Of a DNA stretch of 64,000 nt, positions 22,884 through 34,320 are shown in pieces. The DNA lies in NCBI RefSeq assembly GCF_031143425.1, contig NC_090445.1:1576944049-1577008048 (forward strand), written 5' to 3'. The notes under the pieces were generated by a model. The model had not been told where the DNA came from. It saw only the letters and a list, made by a program, of their open reading frames with translations, and did not search any database. Within the stretch, counting starts at the first letter, position 1. Each line of letters opens with the position of its first letter. This DNA is from Pleurodeles waltl. Its lineage: Eukaryota > Chordata > Amphibia > Caudata > Salamandridae. Position numbers and translations under genes: made by a program.

Positions 22884-24586
22884 TGAGGGCGGTTTCTGTG
22901 CTGTGGTTGGCTCGAAATCCAGATTGAGAAGGGTCGAGCGAGCTGTTAGCCTCGAGGAAGGCGGTCAGCTGTTTATTGACGGTCTTCTTGATGACCTTGG
23001 CCCGGAAGGGGAGAAGAGAGATGGGGCGGAAGTTCTTCAGGTCTTTGGGATCAGCCGTGGTTTTTTTCAGGAGGGCGTTGACTTCCGTGTGTTTCCAGCT
23101 CTCGGGGAAGGTGGCTGATGCAAACGAGCTGTTGATGATGTTCCGGAGATGGGGGGTGATGATGGAGTCGGCTTTTTTGAAGATGTGATGGGGGCAAGGG
23201 TCCGAGGGGGAGCTGGAGTGGATGGTATTCACAATGCTTCTGGTCTCTTCTGGACTGATAGGGGTCCAGTAGCTAAGTGTAGTGGTGCGGACTGCTGGTT
23301 CGGTGGTAGGGGGCAGGGTCTGGGGTCCGAAGCTGTCGTGTAGATCTGCGATCTTTTGGTGGAAGAACGTAGCAATGGAGTTGCAGAGTTCTTGTAAGGG
23401 TGTGATGTAGTTGGAGCTGGCGCTGGGGTTGGAGAGCTCTTTGACGATGTTGAAGAGTTCCTTGCTGTTGTGGGTGTTGTTGTCTAGTCGCTCTTTGAAT
23501 GAAGTCCTTTTGGTGGAGCGGATCAGCTGGTGGTGTTTATGGGTGGCGATCTTGAGGGCTGTCATGTTTTCTGTGGTTCGACCCTGCGCCAGGTTTTTTC
23601 AAGGGTTCGGCAGGATTTCTTGGATTCTTTGAGGGCGTCCGTGAACCATGGGGGTTTCCTGATGCTGGTCCAGCTTGGTGGGCTTTTAAGTGGAGCGAGG
23701 TTTTCGGCACAGTTGGAGATCCACTGTGTGAGGCTGTGGGCTGCGTTGTTGGCGTCAGTGATGTTGGCTGGTGGGTTTTGGCTCAGTGTTGAGAGGAGCT
23801 GCTCTGTGGAGGTTTTGCTCCAGAGTCTGCGGGGGATTTGTTGTGTGTGATGGTGGTGAGTCTCCCGTTTGAAAGTGAAGTGGACGCATCTGTGGTCGGT
23901 CCAGTGTAGCTCGGAGGAGTGGTTGAAGGAGATGTGGTTGCTGGCGGAGAAGATGGGGTCGAGTGTGTGGCCAGCGGTGTGGGTGGGGGTGTTCACCAGT
24001 TGCTTGAGTCCGAGGTTGTGGAGGTTGTCGAGCAGGGTGGCAGTGTTGTTGTCGTTTTTCTCCAGGTGGAAGTTCAGGTCCCTGAGGAGGATGTAGTCTG
24101 GAGAGGCTAGTGCGTGCTGGCTGATGAAATCTGTGATGGTTTCGCTGAATTGGGCGCGTGGGCCCGGGGGTCTGTAGACAAGTGTTCCTCTGAGGGTGGT
24201 TCTGGGGTCCGTGTGGATCTGGAAGTGTACGTGTTCGGCGGCGAGGGTGGCGTCTTCGGTGATGATCGTAATGTTGATGGTGTTCCTGTAGATGATGGCA
24301 ATTCCTCCTACGGTTTGATTGATGCGGTCCTTCCGGGTGATCTTGTAGCCGTCGGGGATGGCTATGGTGATGTCTGGATCTGAGGAGGCGTTCATCCAGG
24401 TTTCTGTGATGAAGGCGACGTCTGGTGCTGTTGTGTCCAGGAGGTCCCATAGTTCGATGGCGTGCTTGTGGACGGAGCGTGTGTTGAGGAGGATGCACTT
24501 GAGGTGGTTGTTGTTGCGAGGGCCGGTGGGTGATCTGCAGGTTCGGTGGAATGTGTACTTGCAGGCTTGGCAGGTGAAGGGTCCAT
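22777..24586 (-). pseudogene. LINE copy 1 ORF2, endonuclease and first half of RT
   Basis: The N-terminus starts at 24586 with MDPSPAKPAS and shifts frame before the endonuclease. The endonuclease frame (24395-23562) keeps the exonuclease-endonuclease-phosphatase landmarks: YRPPGP, a GDLN-type block reading RDLNFHLE, HTLDPIF and WTDH. Gly of the usual GDLN is replaced by Arg. The next frame (23565-22777) holds the linker and the first RT motifs: NFRPISLLPF, QSGFRANHSTETAL and VLILLDLSAAFDT. In the family, endonuclease nicks the target and RT primes cDNA synthesis there. A frameshift near 22777 ends this part. Confidence 0.88.
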
Positions 24587-24659
24587 GGGTTCGTTTAGGG
24601 CTGGCTTGGTAGCAGGTGGCCGTTTGTCCGGTGTTGAGGGCTTAGAGGGAGGCGGCGTC

Positions 24660-25655
24660 GTATATTAGTTGGGTGTTTTGAGTGTGGTGGGGGCCAGGGG
24701 TTCTGGCGCTGGGCAATGTCCAGGTGTGGACGGGAGCAGATGGGCTTGCCTTTGGGGCGCCTTCGGTGCCCCAGCGGCGCGGCCGCACAGCGGCCGTCAT
24801 AAGAAGGAAGGGGGGGCAAAGGGGTCAGCTGGGAGGCGGGAGGTGGGAGGGAAGGAGAGCCAATGGGAGCAGGGGGGGCGGGGCCGCAAGGGTGGCAGCG
24901 GCAGGAAACGAGCAAAGCGCTAAGGACAAGAGGAGAATGGAGAATGGAAGAAAATGGAAGAAAAGAAACAAGAAAGAAGAAAATGGAAGAAAAAGAAACA
25001 CGAAAGGAGAAAATGGAAGAAAAAGAAACAAGAAAGGAACGGAAAAGAACAAAGGAGGAAAAACAAGAATCTACCTGGCAGGGGCCGGGGCAGGCGGAGC
25101 TGCAGTGGCGGGGAAGCGACCTACCCGAGGGTCAAGTGTCGCTGTCTCTGCCGCGCAGCGGCCGTCATAAGAAGGAAGGGGGGAGGAGGGGTCAGCTGTG
25201 AGGCGGGGGGGAAGGAGAGCCAATGGGAGCGGGGGCGGGGCCGCAAGGGTGGCAGCGGCGGGAAACGAGCAAAGTGCTAAGGACAGGAGGAGAATGGAGA
25301 ATGGAAGAAAATGGAAGAAAAAGAAACAAGAAAGAAGAAAATGGAAGAAAAAGAAACAAGAAAGGAGAAAATGGAAGAAACAAGAAAGAAGAAAAAGGAA
25401 GAAAAAGAAACAAGAAAGGAACGAAAAAGGACAAAGGAGGAAAAACAAGAATCTATCTGGCAGGGGCCTGGGCAGGCGGTGGGGAAGCGACCTCCCCGAG
25501 GGTCAAGGGTCGCTCTCTCTGCCGCGCAGCGGGCATCATAAGAAGGAAGGGGGAGAGGAGGGGTCAGCTGGGAGGCGGGAAGCGGGAGGGAAGGAGAGCC
25601 AATGGGAGCGGGGGGCGGGGCCGTAAGGGTGGCAGCGGCGGGAAACGAGCAAACT
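24660..25655 (-). promoter_or_regulatory. LINE copy 1 tandem 5'-UTR monomers (putative promoter)
   Basis: Units of about 360-380 bp repeat about 2.5 times: the CCAAT word falls at 24860, 25220 and 25599, each followed about 15 bp later by a GGGGCGGGGCC GC-box. Each full unit also holds a purine-rich internal minisatellite (GAAAATGGAAGAAAAAGAAA words at 24943-25060 and 25295-25430) and the junction GCAGCGG.C.TCATAAGAAGG. This arrangement resembles promoter monomers of rodent L1. The lysine/glutamate-rich plus-strand frames across it are artefacts of the purine repeat. Confidence 0.75.
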
Positions 25656-25884
25656 CTTATCGTCCATGTGGTCAGACTGCAGTCTGTCCTTCCAATATCA
25701 AGAGTGGTCTCCCTGAGTGTGGAGTAGCCGATCTGGAGCCACTAGAAAACCAGCTTAAGAGACACCCACATTTTAAGGAGCCAACACCACCTAACCTCTA
25801 AATGAAGTAGAGGTTTATCTTCCCAGGAGATTCTCTCCACTTTTCTCGTAACCTAATAGTCTCTGTTACAAAGTTATTGATAAA
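25656..25884. other. Unassigned gap between two minus-strand LINEs
   Basis: No recognisable feature. Confidence 0.4.
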
Positions 25885-27460
25885 CTGCTTTTTTTAAAAT
25901 CTATTTTTATTGTTTGCAAATTAACAATAACAACCTTTGCAGAGCTCTGCATCGTGGACAGATGGGAGGAAAGGGAGGGACTAGGGGTAGGGGGTTGGTG
26001 GGGGTTGAGAGAGAGAGACAAGGGACAAAAGGCTACGTAGGATCAACATATAGTAATGACCAACAATCTTGGTGCAGCCAGGATCATGTACACATTACAT
26101 CATTGAAAATTGTGTTTAGAACAGATACTTTTATGTGATATACTTAGGCTGCTATGGTGGGGCTGATGGGCAGGACATTGGGAGGCGTGAGGAGTGGGCT
26201 GCATACTAGAAGAGAAATGATCGAGCCTCTCAGCACTGCAACTTAGGAGGTGACGCCATGGTGGTTAGTGGTGTCATGTTGTAATGTGTCAAGGTAGTCA
26301 CGTGTTGGAAGGACCAGGGATCTACTCCTCTGGAGTGACATGTGCAAGGGGCACCACTTGATGCTTGGGTGATGTATTGTATTCGGTCGGAAGTTCATGT
26401 GCAAAGGAAGTAACCCAGTAGTCTCCACCAGTGGTGACGGACATCGTTTTTGGCTTCTATGTTAGTGACAAAGACATTCCAGATCTTGCAGCTGCCTCGA
26501 GCCAGGCCCCTATCTCTCAGTGAGCAGAACACGTGTTTTGACTTGTGCCCATTGCAGCAGCATCTAGAGCCACGGGTAGTGGGCACCTTCAACTACATCG
26601 CTATAAGTCATTTAATTAGTGCAAAAGCCAGGCCGATAAAGCTATAAAGGTATTTGTCCCCCTTAGTGCAGAGTCCCAGGAGGCAGGATTCAGGGGCAGG
26701 GGACAGTGACTGCCCAGCTCCTGAAATTGTGGTGATCTTGTGCCAGATATACTGTAGGGTGGGGCAGTCCCATACCATATGAAATAAATTTGCCTCCATT
26801 GCCCCACAGCATTGGCATTCTGGATCTGTCAGCGGGAACATGCGTTTGATGCGTTGGCGGTTAGATATGCTTGATGGAGGTAAATAAATTGAGTGAAGCA
26901 GAACCTGGGGTTACAGGAGATGCTCTTCACGTGTTGAAGACCCTAGACCATGATTTTGGGTGTAAAGGGGCAGGGAGGACAGCGTTCCAGCTGGCCTTTG
27001 CACCCATCATTCCAGTATCCACAATTATAGTGAAAATGTTGTATGTTAGGGAGATAGCGTACCTGGGACCTACTCCCAATAATAGTATGTGGATGATAGT
27101 TGACATTGAGGGCTCAAGTACCACCTTCCTGCCAGTGTCACGTATGAGCTGCGGTGTGGTGCAGTATGTTACGAACTGTCCTGAAGTGACAGTGTAGGTC
27201 TCCATTATGTCATTGTAGGATAAAAGGGAGCCTTCTCTAAAGAAGTCTCCCACTCTTGTGAGTCCCCTGTTGCCCACGGAGTCATATTGTGGTGTGCGAG
27301 CAAGTTGCGTGCACCCAGTATGTAAAGCACTGGGATCTGTGGCGAGTAAAGTGGTGCAGGATACTTGCCATGCACAAATCGGTGCCAATAGATGTGGGCT
27401 ATGTCCACTGTTAAACTGTTTGCTGTTGCAATTCTGTTCCTTTTTATCCTAGCCAATGTT
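25885..27460 (-). mobile_element. 5'-truncated L1-like element, ORF2 C-terminal part
   Basis: Minus-strand pieces match the end of L1 ORF2. The frame 27388-26927 has NRGLTRVGDFFREGSLLSY (the 'GI..VGDLF..G.L.SF' block). The frame 26841-26608 has the C-terminal cysteine/histidine motif ECQCCGAMEANLFHMVWDCP followed by a Trp. The 3' end near 25885-25915 on the minus strand holds an AATAAAAATAG signal and an A-rich tail. The polymerase domain is absent. It cannot be the continuation of the L1 5' fragment at 18428-20340, which lies on the wrong side for that strand. Confidence 0.8.
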
Positions 27461-27885
27461 TGCCCTTTGTAACTATTTGGATTGTGAACAGAAGGGGTTG
27501 CTAACCCATAGGAAAGTTACCAAGGTGTGGAAGGGGGGCTGTGATTCTACCTTTCACAGAATAGGTGTTTGCGATGTGACAGCTATCGTGAATAATACAT
27601 GTTGGAAAAACCTGTGTGAGCCATTGAACCATTTAAGGCTCCTTGAATGTGTTGCTTTGTAATTTCCATTTTGCTTGTATTCTGTCGTTCATGATCAGCT
27701 ACTGTTTGTGAATATCCAGGGGCCCTGGTTTATCAATGTACTGTTATTGCATTACTGTTTTATTGTGTAGTATGTGCATGTTTTGCTACTTGGCTTTCGC
27801 TTTTACTCTAACATATATTTATATTTTGCTTTATTATTAAAGACTTGTGTCTTAGTAATAACACAAAGCTATAGCTGGACATTCA
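27461..27885. other. Unassigned gap
   Basis: AT-rich sequence with no recognisable gene or repeat ends. Confidence 0.4.
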
Positions 27886-30285
27886 CAATGACCACAACGA
27901 CCACAACACCTCACCGTTACTCAAGAACCTTGACACAATCGGTCTCAAGCAATCGGTCACCTCACCAACGGACATCGCCAGACACACACTTGGCCCCTTC
28001 TTCTCCGCCAGCACCAACATCAATATCGATGACTCAACACCGGTACACTGGACTGACCACTACTGCATCCATTTTTCCATCACCATACCTACAGCTCATG
28101 CCTGTACCGCTTGCTTCCCCACAGGAAATGGAACAAGACCACAGAAGAACAACTCATCAACACCCCCGGCATAACAGATGCCAACACCTCAGCACGCCAA
28201 TGGATCACCGATTGGACCAACACCCTAGCTCAACTCCAACGACCACAGGGAAACACACCAGCAAGAAAGCCAGCCCGTTCACTCCCTCACTCCAGGAATC
28301 GAAGTGCATGTACAGGAAACTGAAGAAGAAATGGAGGAACAGCAGATCCCCAGAGGACCTTGCAGCCTTCAAATCCGCCACAAGATCCCACCTTGTCCTC
28401 GTCAGATCCAGCAGAAAAACCACACTGCTGAACAACATCAACACCACCACTCACAACACAAAATAACTTTTTGACGTCATCAAGGAATTCGCCAAACCAC
28501 AAGGTGAGGCCACTAACATCCTTCCATCATAGGAACTCTGCGACAGACTAGCCTCCTTCTTCCATTGGAAAATAAAGGATATCTATGACAGCTTCTGACC
28601 CCAAGACTCTCCGAACTCACCAACAGTGCCTCATCCTGGATTCACCAAACTCCCACTGTTCTTGCACGCCTAGACCCACCTTATGATGGAAGAGACTCGC
28701 TCCATCATGAGTAGCATCCACTCTGGAGCCCCCACTGACTCTTGTCCCAACTACATATTCCAACAAGGCCAGTGCTTTGATCACATCCGCGCACCGCAAG
28801 ACTATCAACTGCTCCCTAGAATCAGCCACCTTCTCTGAGGACTGGAAGCCTGCCGAGATCCGCCTGCTCTTGAAGAAACCCACAGCCGACCCAACGGATC
28901 GCAAGAAATACCGCCCCATCTCGCTGCTGCCTTTCCCAGCCAAGGTCTTCAAAAAAAGAAATCAATGCTCATCTCCGCCAACACGTCGAGTACAGCAACA
29001 TCCTGGAATCTCCCAATCAGGATGCAGAACTAATCACAGCACTGAGACCGCCTTGCTTGCCTCCACAGATGACATCCCCTCTCTCCTCGACTGCAGCCAA
29101 ACAGTAGCCCTCATCCTGCTAGACCTATCAGCCGCCTTTGATTCAGTGTCCCACCACACCCTATGCGCCAGACTCCACACAGCAGGCATATGGGGCAAGG
29201 CCCTTCATGGATACACTCCTTCCTGACAGGCAGAATGCAGAGAATGTGACTCGCACCACACCTGTCAGAACCTACAGAGAACAGCTGTGGAGTACCCCAA
29301 GGATCCTGATTGAGTCCCACGCTGTTCAACATCTACATGGCCCCACTCGTCCCAATCATCAAAAACTATGGACTGAACATAGTCTCCGACAGTGATGACA
29401 CCCAGCTGATCATCTCCCTCACTGAAAACCTCTCAATGGCCAAGAAGAGCTTCCAAGATGGTATGGAAGCATTCATTGCCTGGGTGAAGGAGAGATGCCT
29501 TAAGTTGAACTCCGACAAGACAGAGATCCTCATCCTGGGACCCACCTCCTCAGCTTTGGACGATTCCTGGTGGTTCTTAACACTTGGCAGCTCCCCCACC
29601 TCTGCAGACCACGCATATAACCTTGGCCTCATCCTCGACTCAGTGCTCACCCTGACAAGACAGGTCAACTCCATCACCTCCACCTGTTTCCACGCCCTTC
29701 AACTCCTCCGGAAGATATACAGATGGATCTCTAATGACTGCCGCAAAACTGTGACACATGCCCTGATCACATCAGACTTGACTATGGCAACACTGGAACT
29801 ACCAAGAAGAACCTGAGCAAGCTACAACAAATACAGAACGCCTCTGCCAGACTCGTCCTGAACATCTCCTGCTGAGAACACATCACAGGACACCTGAGAG
29901 ATCGCCACTGGCTCCCTGTCAAGAGGAGGATCAACTTCAGGCTCCTCATACACGCCTAGAGGGCCCTCCACAAACTTGGACCCAGCTTTCTCAACCACCA
30001 CATCAACTTTCACTCCCTTTCCAGACCTCTCCGTTCCTCCCAGCAGCTGCTCGTCACCATGCCCAGCATTAAGAAGTCCTCGACTGGAGGAAGATCATTG
30101 ACCTACCTTGCCGCAAAATGTTGGAACACCTTACCTCTCCAACTCAGACAGTTGCTATCACTAGTTCAATTCAGGAAGGACCTCAAGACCTGGCTCTTCG
30201 ACTGAACCCTAAGGACATACACCACAGCAACTTGAGACCCTATGGGTGAGGAGCACGATCTAAAAAAGACTGATTGATTGACATG
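27886..30285 (+). mobile_element. L2/CR1-like LINE, 5'-truncated copy on plus strand
   Basis: Same family as copies 1 and 2. It starts within the endonuclease domain: the first recognisable block is LKNLDTIGLKQSVTSPT, then HWTDHYCIHF. It runs to the family 3' end near 30216-30285, with TGATTGATTGA. RT pieces follow in three frames: YRPISLLPFPAKVF and VALILLDLSAAFDSVSHHTL (28777-29226), then LFNIYM and KLNSDKTEILILG (29310-29816). The catalytic box is degenerate, reading SDSDDTQLI where YADDTQL is expected. The tail at 29820-30200 keeps the GGRSLTYL / WNTLPLQLR / FRKDLKTWLF pattern. Confidence 0.88.
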
Positions 30286-31175
30286 GGCTTAGAGTTATTT
30301 TCTTGAGCCTTCATTGGTATTGTGACTGGACCTTGGTGAGTTCCACCTCATGGTGCTATCTCAGTCATGGTATGATTAATTCATTCCAGAAAGTATTGCC
30401 CTATGGGTGGGTGGTAAATTCTGCTCCACCAGCAAGGTTTGCAGAGTTTTGCCCACTCCGTGCTCCATCAGAAGTGCGGCATTCCAGAAAAACTACACCA
30501 ACCACCTCATGCCAAAGGTTTTCTTGCACCCGACTTGCCAGTGTTAAGTCAGCGAGCGCAAACGAGAAAATAAAGCACCAGGGCAAGTTCTGGTGTTATT
30601 TCTCAAAGGGGGCACTTTTGGCAGGTAGCTACCTCATGCATTGAGAAAGCTGCCACTTGTGTTGAGAAAGCTGCCCTCGAATAGAAAACCTACTCAAGCA
30701 GCAGGAAGAAGCAGCACCCTCTGGCATACTGCATGCTGCTGTTTGCACTGATTTTACAGTGCAGAACAAGCTCCTGGCACTAAAAATCAGTGTTAGTAAT
30801 GTGACTTACCAAAATTCAGGCGCTTGCGGAACTTCACTGAATCTCATGGAATGTTTAGGTAACTTTTCTAAATTCAGTGAAGTGAAACTCTGCAAGTTCT
30901 TCCCGGTCGATATTGCCCCTGCTACGGATGTTCAAATAAGCTTCAGGCATGATTAATGTTGTTCTTTCCATTACAAGGGCAAACCATAGATTTGCAAATA
31001 TTTACCTCTCTTTTCTTAATTACATCGTGTGAACATCAAAAAATGTTTTCTGAGAAGTGTAGATGCTCCAGATTCAGGATGCTACGGCTAATGTATCAAT
31101 TGTTAAGATGCAAATTGATATCTATCTAGGAGGATGGGAGGCTGTGTGACAGGTGGCGTTATGAATACTGTAGAA
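30286..31175. other. Unassigned sequence with a small imperfect hairpin
   Basis: No coding motif seen. At about 30820-30897 the words CTTCACTGAAT and ATTCAGTGAAG form an inverted repeat flanked by TTGCGGA and CTGCAAG. Part may be an old interspersed repeat. Confidence 0.4.
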
Positions 31176-31745
31176 CAGTTGTTCTTAACCTTTTGACTTT
31201 TTGGACCTCGAGGGAATCACTACTGGAAGTTGGGGTCCGGGCTACGATTTGAACCCCAAACCAATATACAAAAGTATAGAAACATATACACAAATGATAA
31301 ATTATTTTACTTACTTCACAAACCAAAAACGTTACGCACATCAACATTTTATTTTTAATGGGACGACTGAAACATTTCAAGTTAGGTTTTCTTTCTAAAA
31401 GTTGAAGCTATCTATTCAATAGACTCTAGCATATCACTTTGTCTTTTTGCTCCTAATGCATGCTTTCTCGTTGACGCATACCAATGCGCGAATTGAGGCC
31501 GTCAGTCGCCCAACCCACATTGCCTTTGCTATATTTGCGACGCTCCCATGAATTAAGCTAAGAATACCAACATAATTTTAAGCCTCCCATTTCAATTGTT
31601 TCACATTTACAGAGCGTTTAAAATGTTAAATTGTATATAATTATTTTTAGGTACATTTACTTTATTAACAGGCTAATCTTATTTAATTTCCTAAGTAGTC
31701 ATTTACCCTACATGGGCGTGGCGGATCACAGGTGAAGATCTGCTG
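31176..31745. mobile_element. Non-autonomous hAT element
   Basis: The left terminus CAGTTGTTCTTAACC is a classic hAT (Charlie-like) end. The right terminus GGTGAAGATCTGCTG is its reverse complement at 11 of 15 positions. The 8-bp flanks CTGTAGAA (31168-31175) and CAGTAGAG (31746-31753) agree at six of eight positions, as expected for an aged hAT target duplication. The interior has no transposase. Confidence 0.75.
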
Positions 31746-31753
31746 CAGTAGAG

Positions 31754-32782
31754 CCCTTCTCCCTAAATGGTAATCCTTGAAAAATGCAGATTGTCTACAG
31801 GCTGTAGCTTTTCTTATATTTACACTGTTTGTTGGAAAAAATCCTTACCCTGAGAGGCCCATTCTGTCACCTAATTCATTTTGTCGTTCATCCATCTGAC
31901 ATTATTGATGTGCTGCCCCTCGTCACTTTAAGGAATGTAGGCGCCAGACAAACAAATTATTTGCAATTCTATAATCTCAGAGTTTCTCTCTCACTGACAG
32001 TGCTCTCTGTATCAGCTCAGGCAATGAGACTGGGAGTCTCGACCCTTTCAGGAAGTACAGCCCTCAATCTCAGAGGCCAACTTTAAAGACCCTGACACAG
32101 CAGTGAGCCTTCCACAGCCTGCTGCTTTGTACACCTTTCAGCTATTACTCTCCCACTGAGAGTCGTCAGAATGTTCGCAAAGCTAGAAGAGTGACAGCGC
32201 AAAGCCAGACTCTCACCTGTTGTTAATTGCACAAACTGTCACACAAGAACACACAAATCCCATTCCCAATAAAATGCAGCTCTCGTGGAATAAGCCGAGG
32301 CTCATCTCAAACGCAATTTAGCCCATATATGATGTAAAGCCCCCTACAGAAAATACTCCCTCGTACAGACTCTATATTTAAAAATAATCCTGAAATGAGA
32401 TGGGCTTTAACTTAAACACATCACAAGAAATATCTCAAAATCGCTGACCCTGATGAAACAACAGAAAACGGTTAAAGTAGTGTCAAAGATGTCAAAATAA
32501 AACATCATTCCAGAACGTCATAGAAGGAGACTAGAGGTAGACATGGGTGTCACATGTGCAACCCTTTTTGATCAGTAATTGAAACCCCTGCCGCAGAATT
32601 CCTTAACCTTTTTTTTTGCTTGTTCCTGTTGAGTGTAGGTTCTCTAAATAGCCAGATAAGACCCATCTGTTTTGTCATAGAATTTAATCTAATATCTCTA
32701 GAGTCTTTTATTCTATAATGAAAACCTTCACAACTAAGACCTTAAGCACACCTCTTGTTTTACACCATTCATTAAATCATTA
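31754..32782. other. Unassigned intergenic DNA
   Basis: No recognisable gene, terminal repeat or array. Confidence 0.4.
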
Positions 32783-32823
32783 GTCTAACCTTTCATTCAT
32801 TCATCCATTCATCCATTCATTCA
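32783..32823. repeat. (CATT)n microsatellite
   Basis: Alternating CATTCATTCATC/CATTCATC units. Confidence 0.9.
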
Positions 32824-32984
32824 GTGCCCCTTTTCTGGTCTTTTCCTAATGAATTTATACACGTTTTATCTATATGGTGACAGTTTTTGCCATGTTGAAA
32901 TGTTATTTCATCACATATTGTACTTTATCGTTTGTATACCAGATGAATCAAGATTTTCTACCTTGCCTCGAGAAGTACGAAAAA

Positions 32985-33527
32985 TCGCATTTCCAGTGAA
33001 GAAAGCAAACATGATACAATCATGCCAGGCAGAGTAAGTATGAGGAAGCTAACATCCAACCCCAGAAAGTGTAATTGATTTGTGCAGTGGAGCCATTAAA
33101 TCATATCGTGACGATCGGTCTCCCGTAATGTGACACAATGACCATGTTGATTTGCAAAGATCTCATTCAACACACTCTCTGCCCGACGTATGTCACCATA
33201 CGGGTTACTGGGCCTTCTCAGAATATTCCACCCCCATGTCTTTTTGGGTGCACAGGCACAAATATCCCTCTGCTGTTTTTGGCTAGGCTGGTGCTGTGTA
33301 GCTCCCTATATGTTTTAGCTGTCATTGCAATTATACCTTGTGCACCGGCCTCTTACAAATCCTCATCCATCGCACCATGAGGCAATAACATTTCCTTCGC
33401 AAGAAAGTAAACATGATGGTGCAATCATGCCAGGCAGAGTAAGCATGAGTTAGCTAAAATTCAAACCCAGGAGGTGCAGAATGATTTCAGAAGCTTAGCC
33501 ATTAAATCATAATATGATCAGGCTTGC
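32985..33527. repeat. Tandemly duplicated segment, copy A
   Basis: It begins with GAAAGCAAACATGATACAAT and carries landmarks that recur in copy B: AAAGTG.AATTGATTTGTG, CGACGATC, ATACGGGTTACTGGGCCTTC, GTGCTGTGTAGCTCCCTATA and CACCATGAGGCAATAACATT. Within copy A the start motif itself recurs about 410 bp later (33397), showing that the repeat unit is about 410 bp. The second unit is cut off after TAATATGATCAGGCT at about 33527. Confidence 0.8.
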
Positions 33528-33939
33528 CCTTTGCGACTTCTGGCACTGCCTTTGCGACCCCTGGCCTCAGAGGTAGCAGATTGAGTGCCAGGAACACAGT
33601 GGCTGCTCGTCTTTGTGGACCTCAGTTGAGGCTCCATACTTGTTTTCTGGCAATTTTCTTTCACACTAATAGTGAATAATGATATTTTATTCACTGTTAG
33701 TGCAATGCAAATGGGGTACAATTAGCTGAAATATACTTTTCCATGGCAACTGAGGTGAGTAAAAAAATGCTTTTAAATGTATGTTGTGTGCGTGCTTGTG
33801 GGCGAGAGTGTGTTTATGTGAGAGAGACTGTATGTAAGGCTGTGTAAGTATGTGTGTGTGAGTGAAAGTGAAGGTCAAAGGACGTGTGATGTCACTTCCG
33901 CTACCCCAGGCATTTCGGTGAATTGACTCCCATGTATCC
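33528..33939. other. Sequence separating the two duplicated segments
   Basis: It is not homologous to the 410-bp unit. It contains an imperfect GTGT-rich stretch at 33780-33870. It may be an insertion, but clear ends were not found. Confidence 0.4.
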
Positions 33940-34320
33940 AACCGTAGAAAGTGAAATTGATTTGTGAAGTTGAGCCATTAAATCATATCACGACGATCAG
34001 GCTGATCATAATTATGTATTTGACTCTGGTAATGTGACGCAATGACCATGTTGTTTGCAAAGTTCTCATTCGACACACTCTCTGCCCGAAGTATGTCAGC
34101 ATACGGGTTACTGGGCCTTCTCAGATTTTTTGGGTGCACAGGCACAAATATCCCATTGTTTGTTTGGCTAGGTTGGTGCTGTGTAGCTCCCTATATGTTT
34201 TAGTTATCATTACAATTATAGTTTGTGCATCAGTCTCTCACTAACACTAATCCTCATCCATCGCACCATGAGGCAATAACATTTCCTCTGCAAGAAAGAA
34301 AACATGATGATGCAGTCATG
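33940..34320. repeat. Tandemly duplicated segment, copy B, left part
   Basis: It matches copy A from about 33060 to 33430, ending GATGCAGTCATG. The remainder of this copy resumes at 35904. Confidence 0.8.

Larger units (their letters stand above)
21641..25655 (-). mobile_element. L2/CR1-like LINE copy 1, near full length
   Basis: A minus-strand element with, in order, tandem 5'-UTR monomers (24660-25655), one ORF with endonuclease and reverse transcriptase, and a short 3' UTR ending in ATTGATTGA at about 21648-21656 (minus strand). The 3' end contains CTTGAGACCCTCTCGGGTGA and GTAGCGCGCTCTATAA, the same terminal pattern as the copies at 27886-30285 and 53975-57930. A 12-G homopolymer sits in the 3' region near 21706-21718. 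The reading frame is broken in several places. Target-site duplication not resolved. Confidence 0.9.

Noticed and set aside
24682..25801. Long lysine/glutamate-rich plus-strand open frames over the LINE 5' UTR (and proline/phenylalanine-rich ones on the minus strand)
   Set aside because: They translate a purine-rich minisatellite that lacks stops in several frames at once; no domain, and the LINE ORF starts elsewhere.
18428..27460. L1 5' piece (18428-20340) and L1 3' piece (25885-27460) as one interrupted element
   Set aside because: On the minus strand the 3' piece lies upstream of the 5' piece, so they are not colinear.
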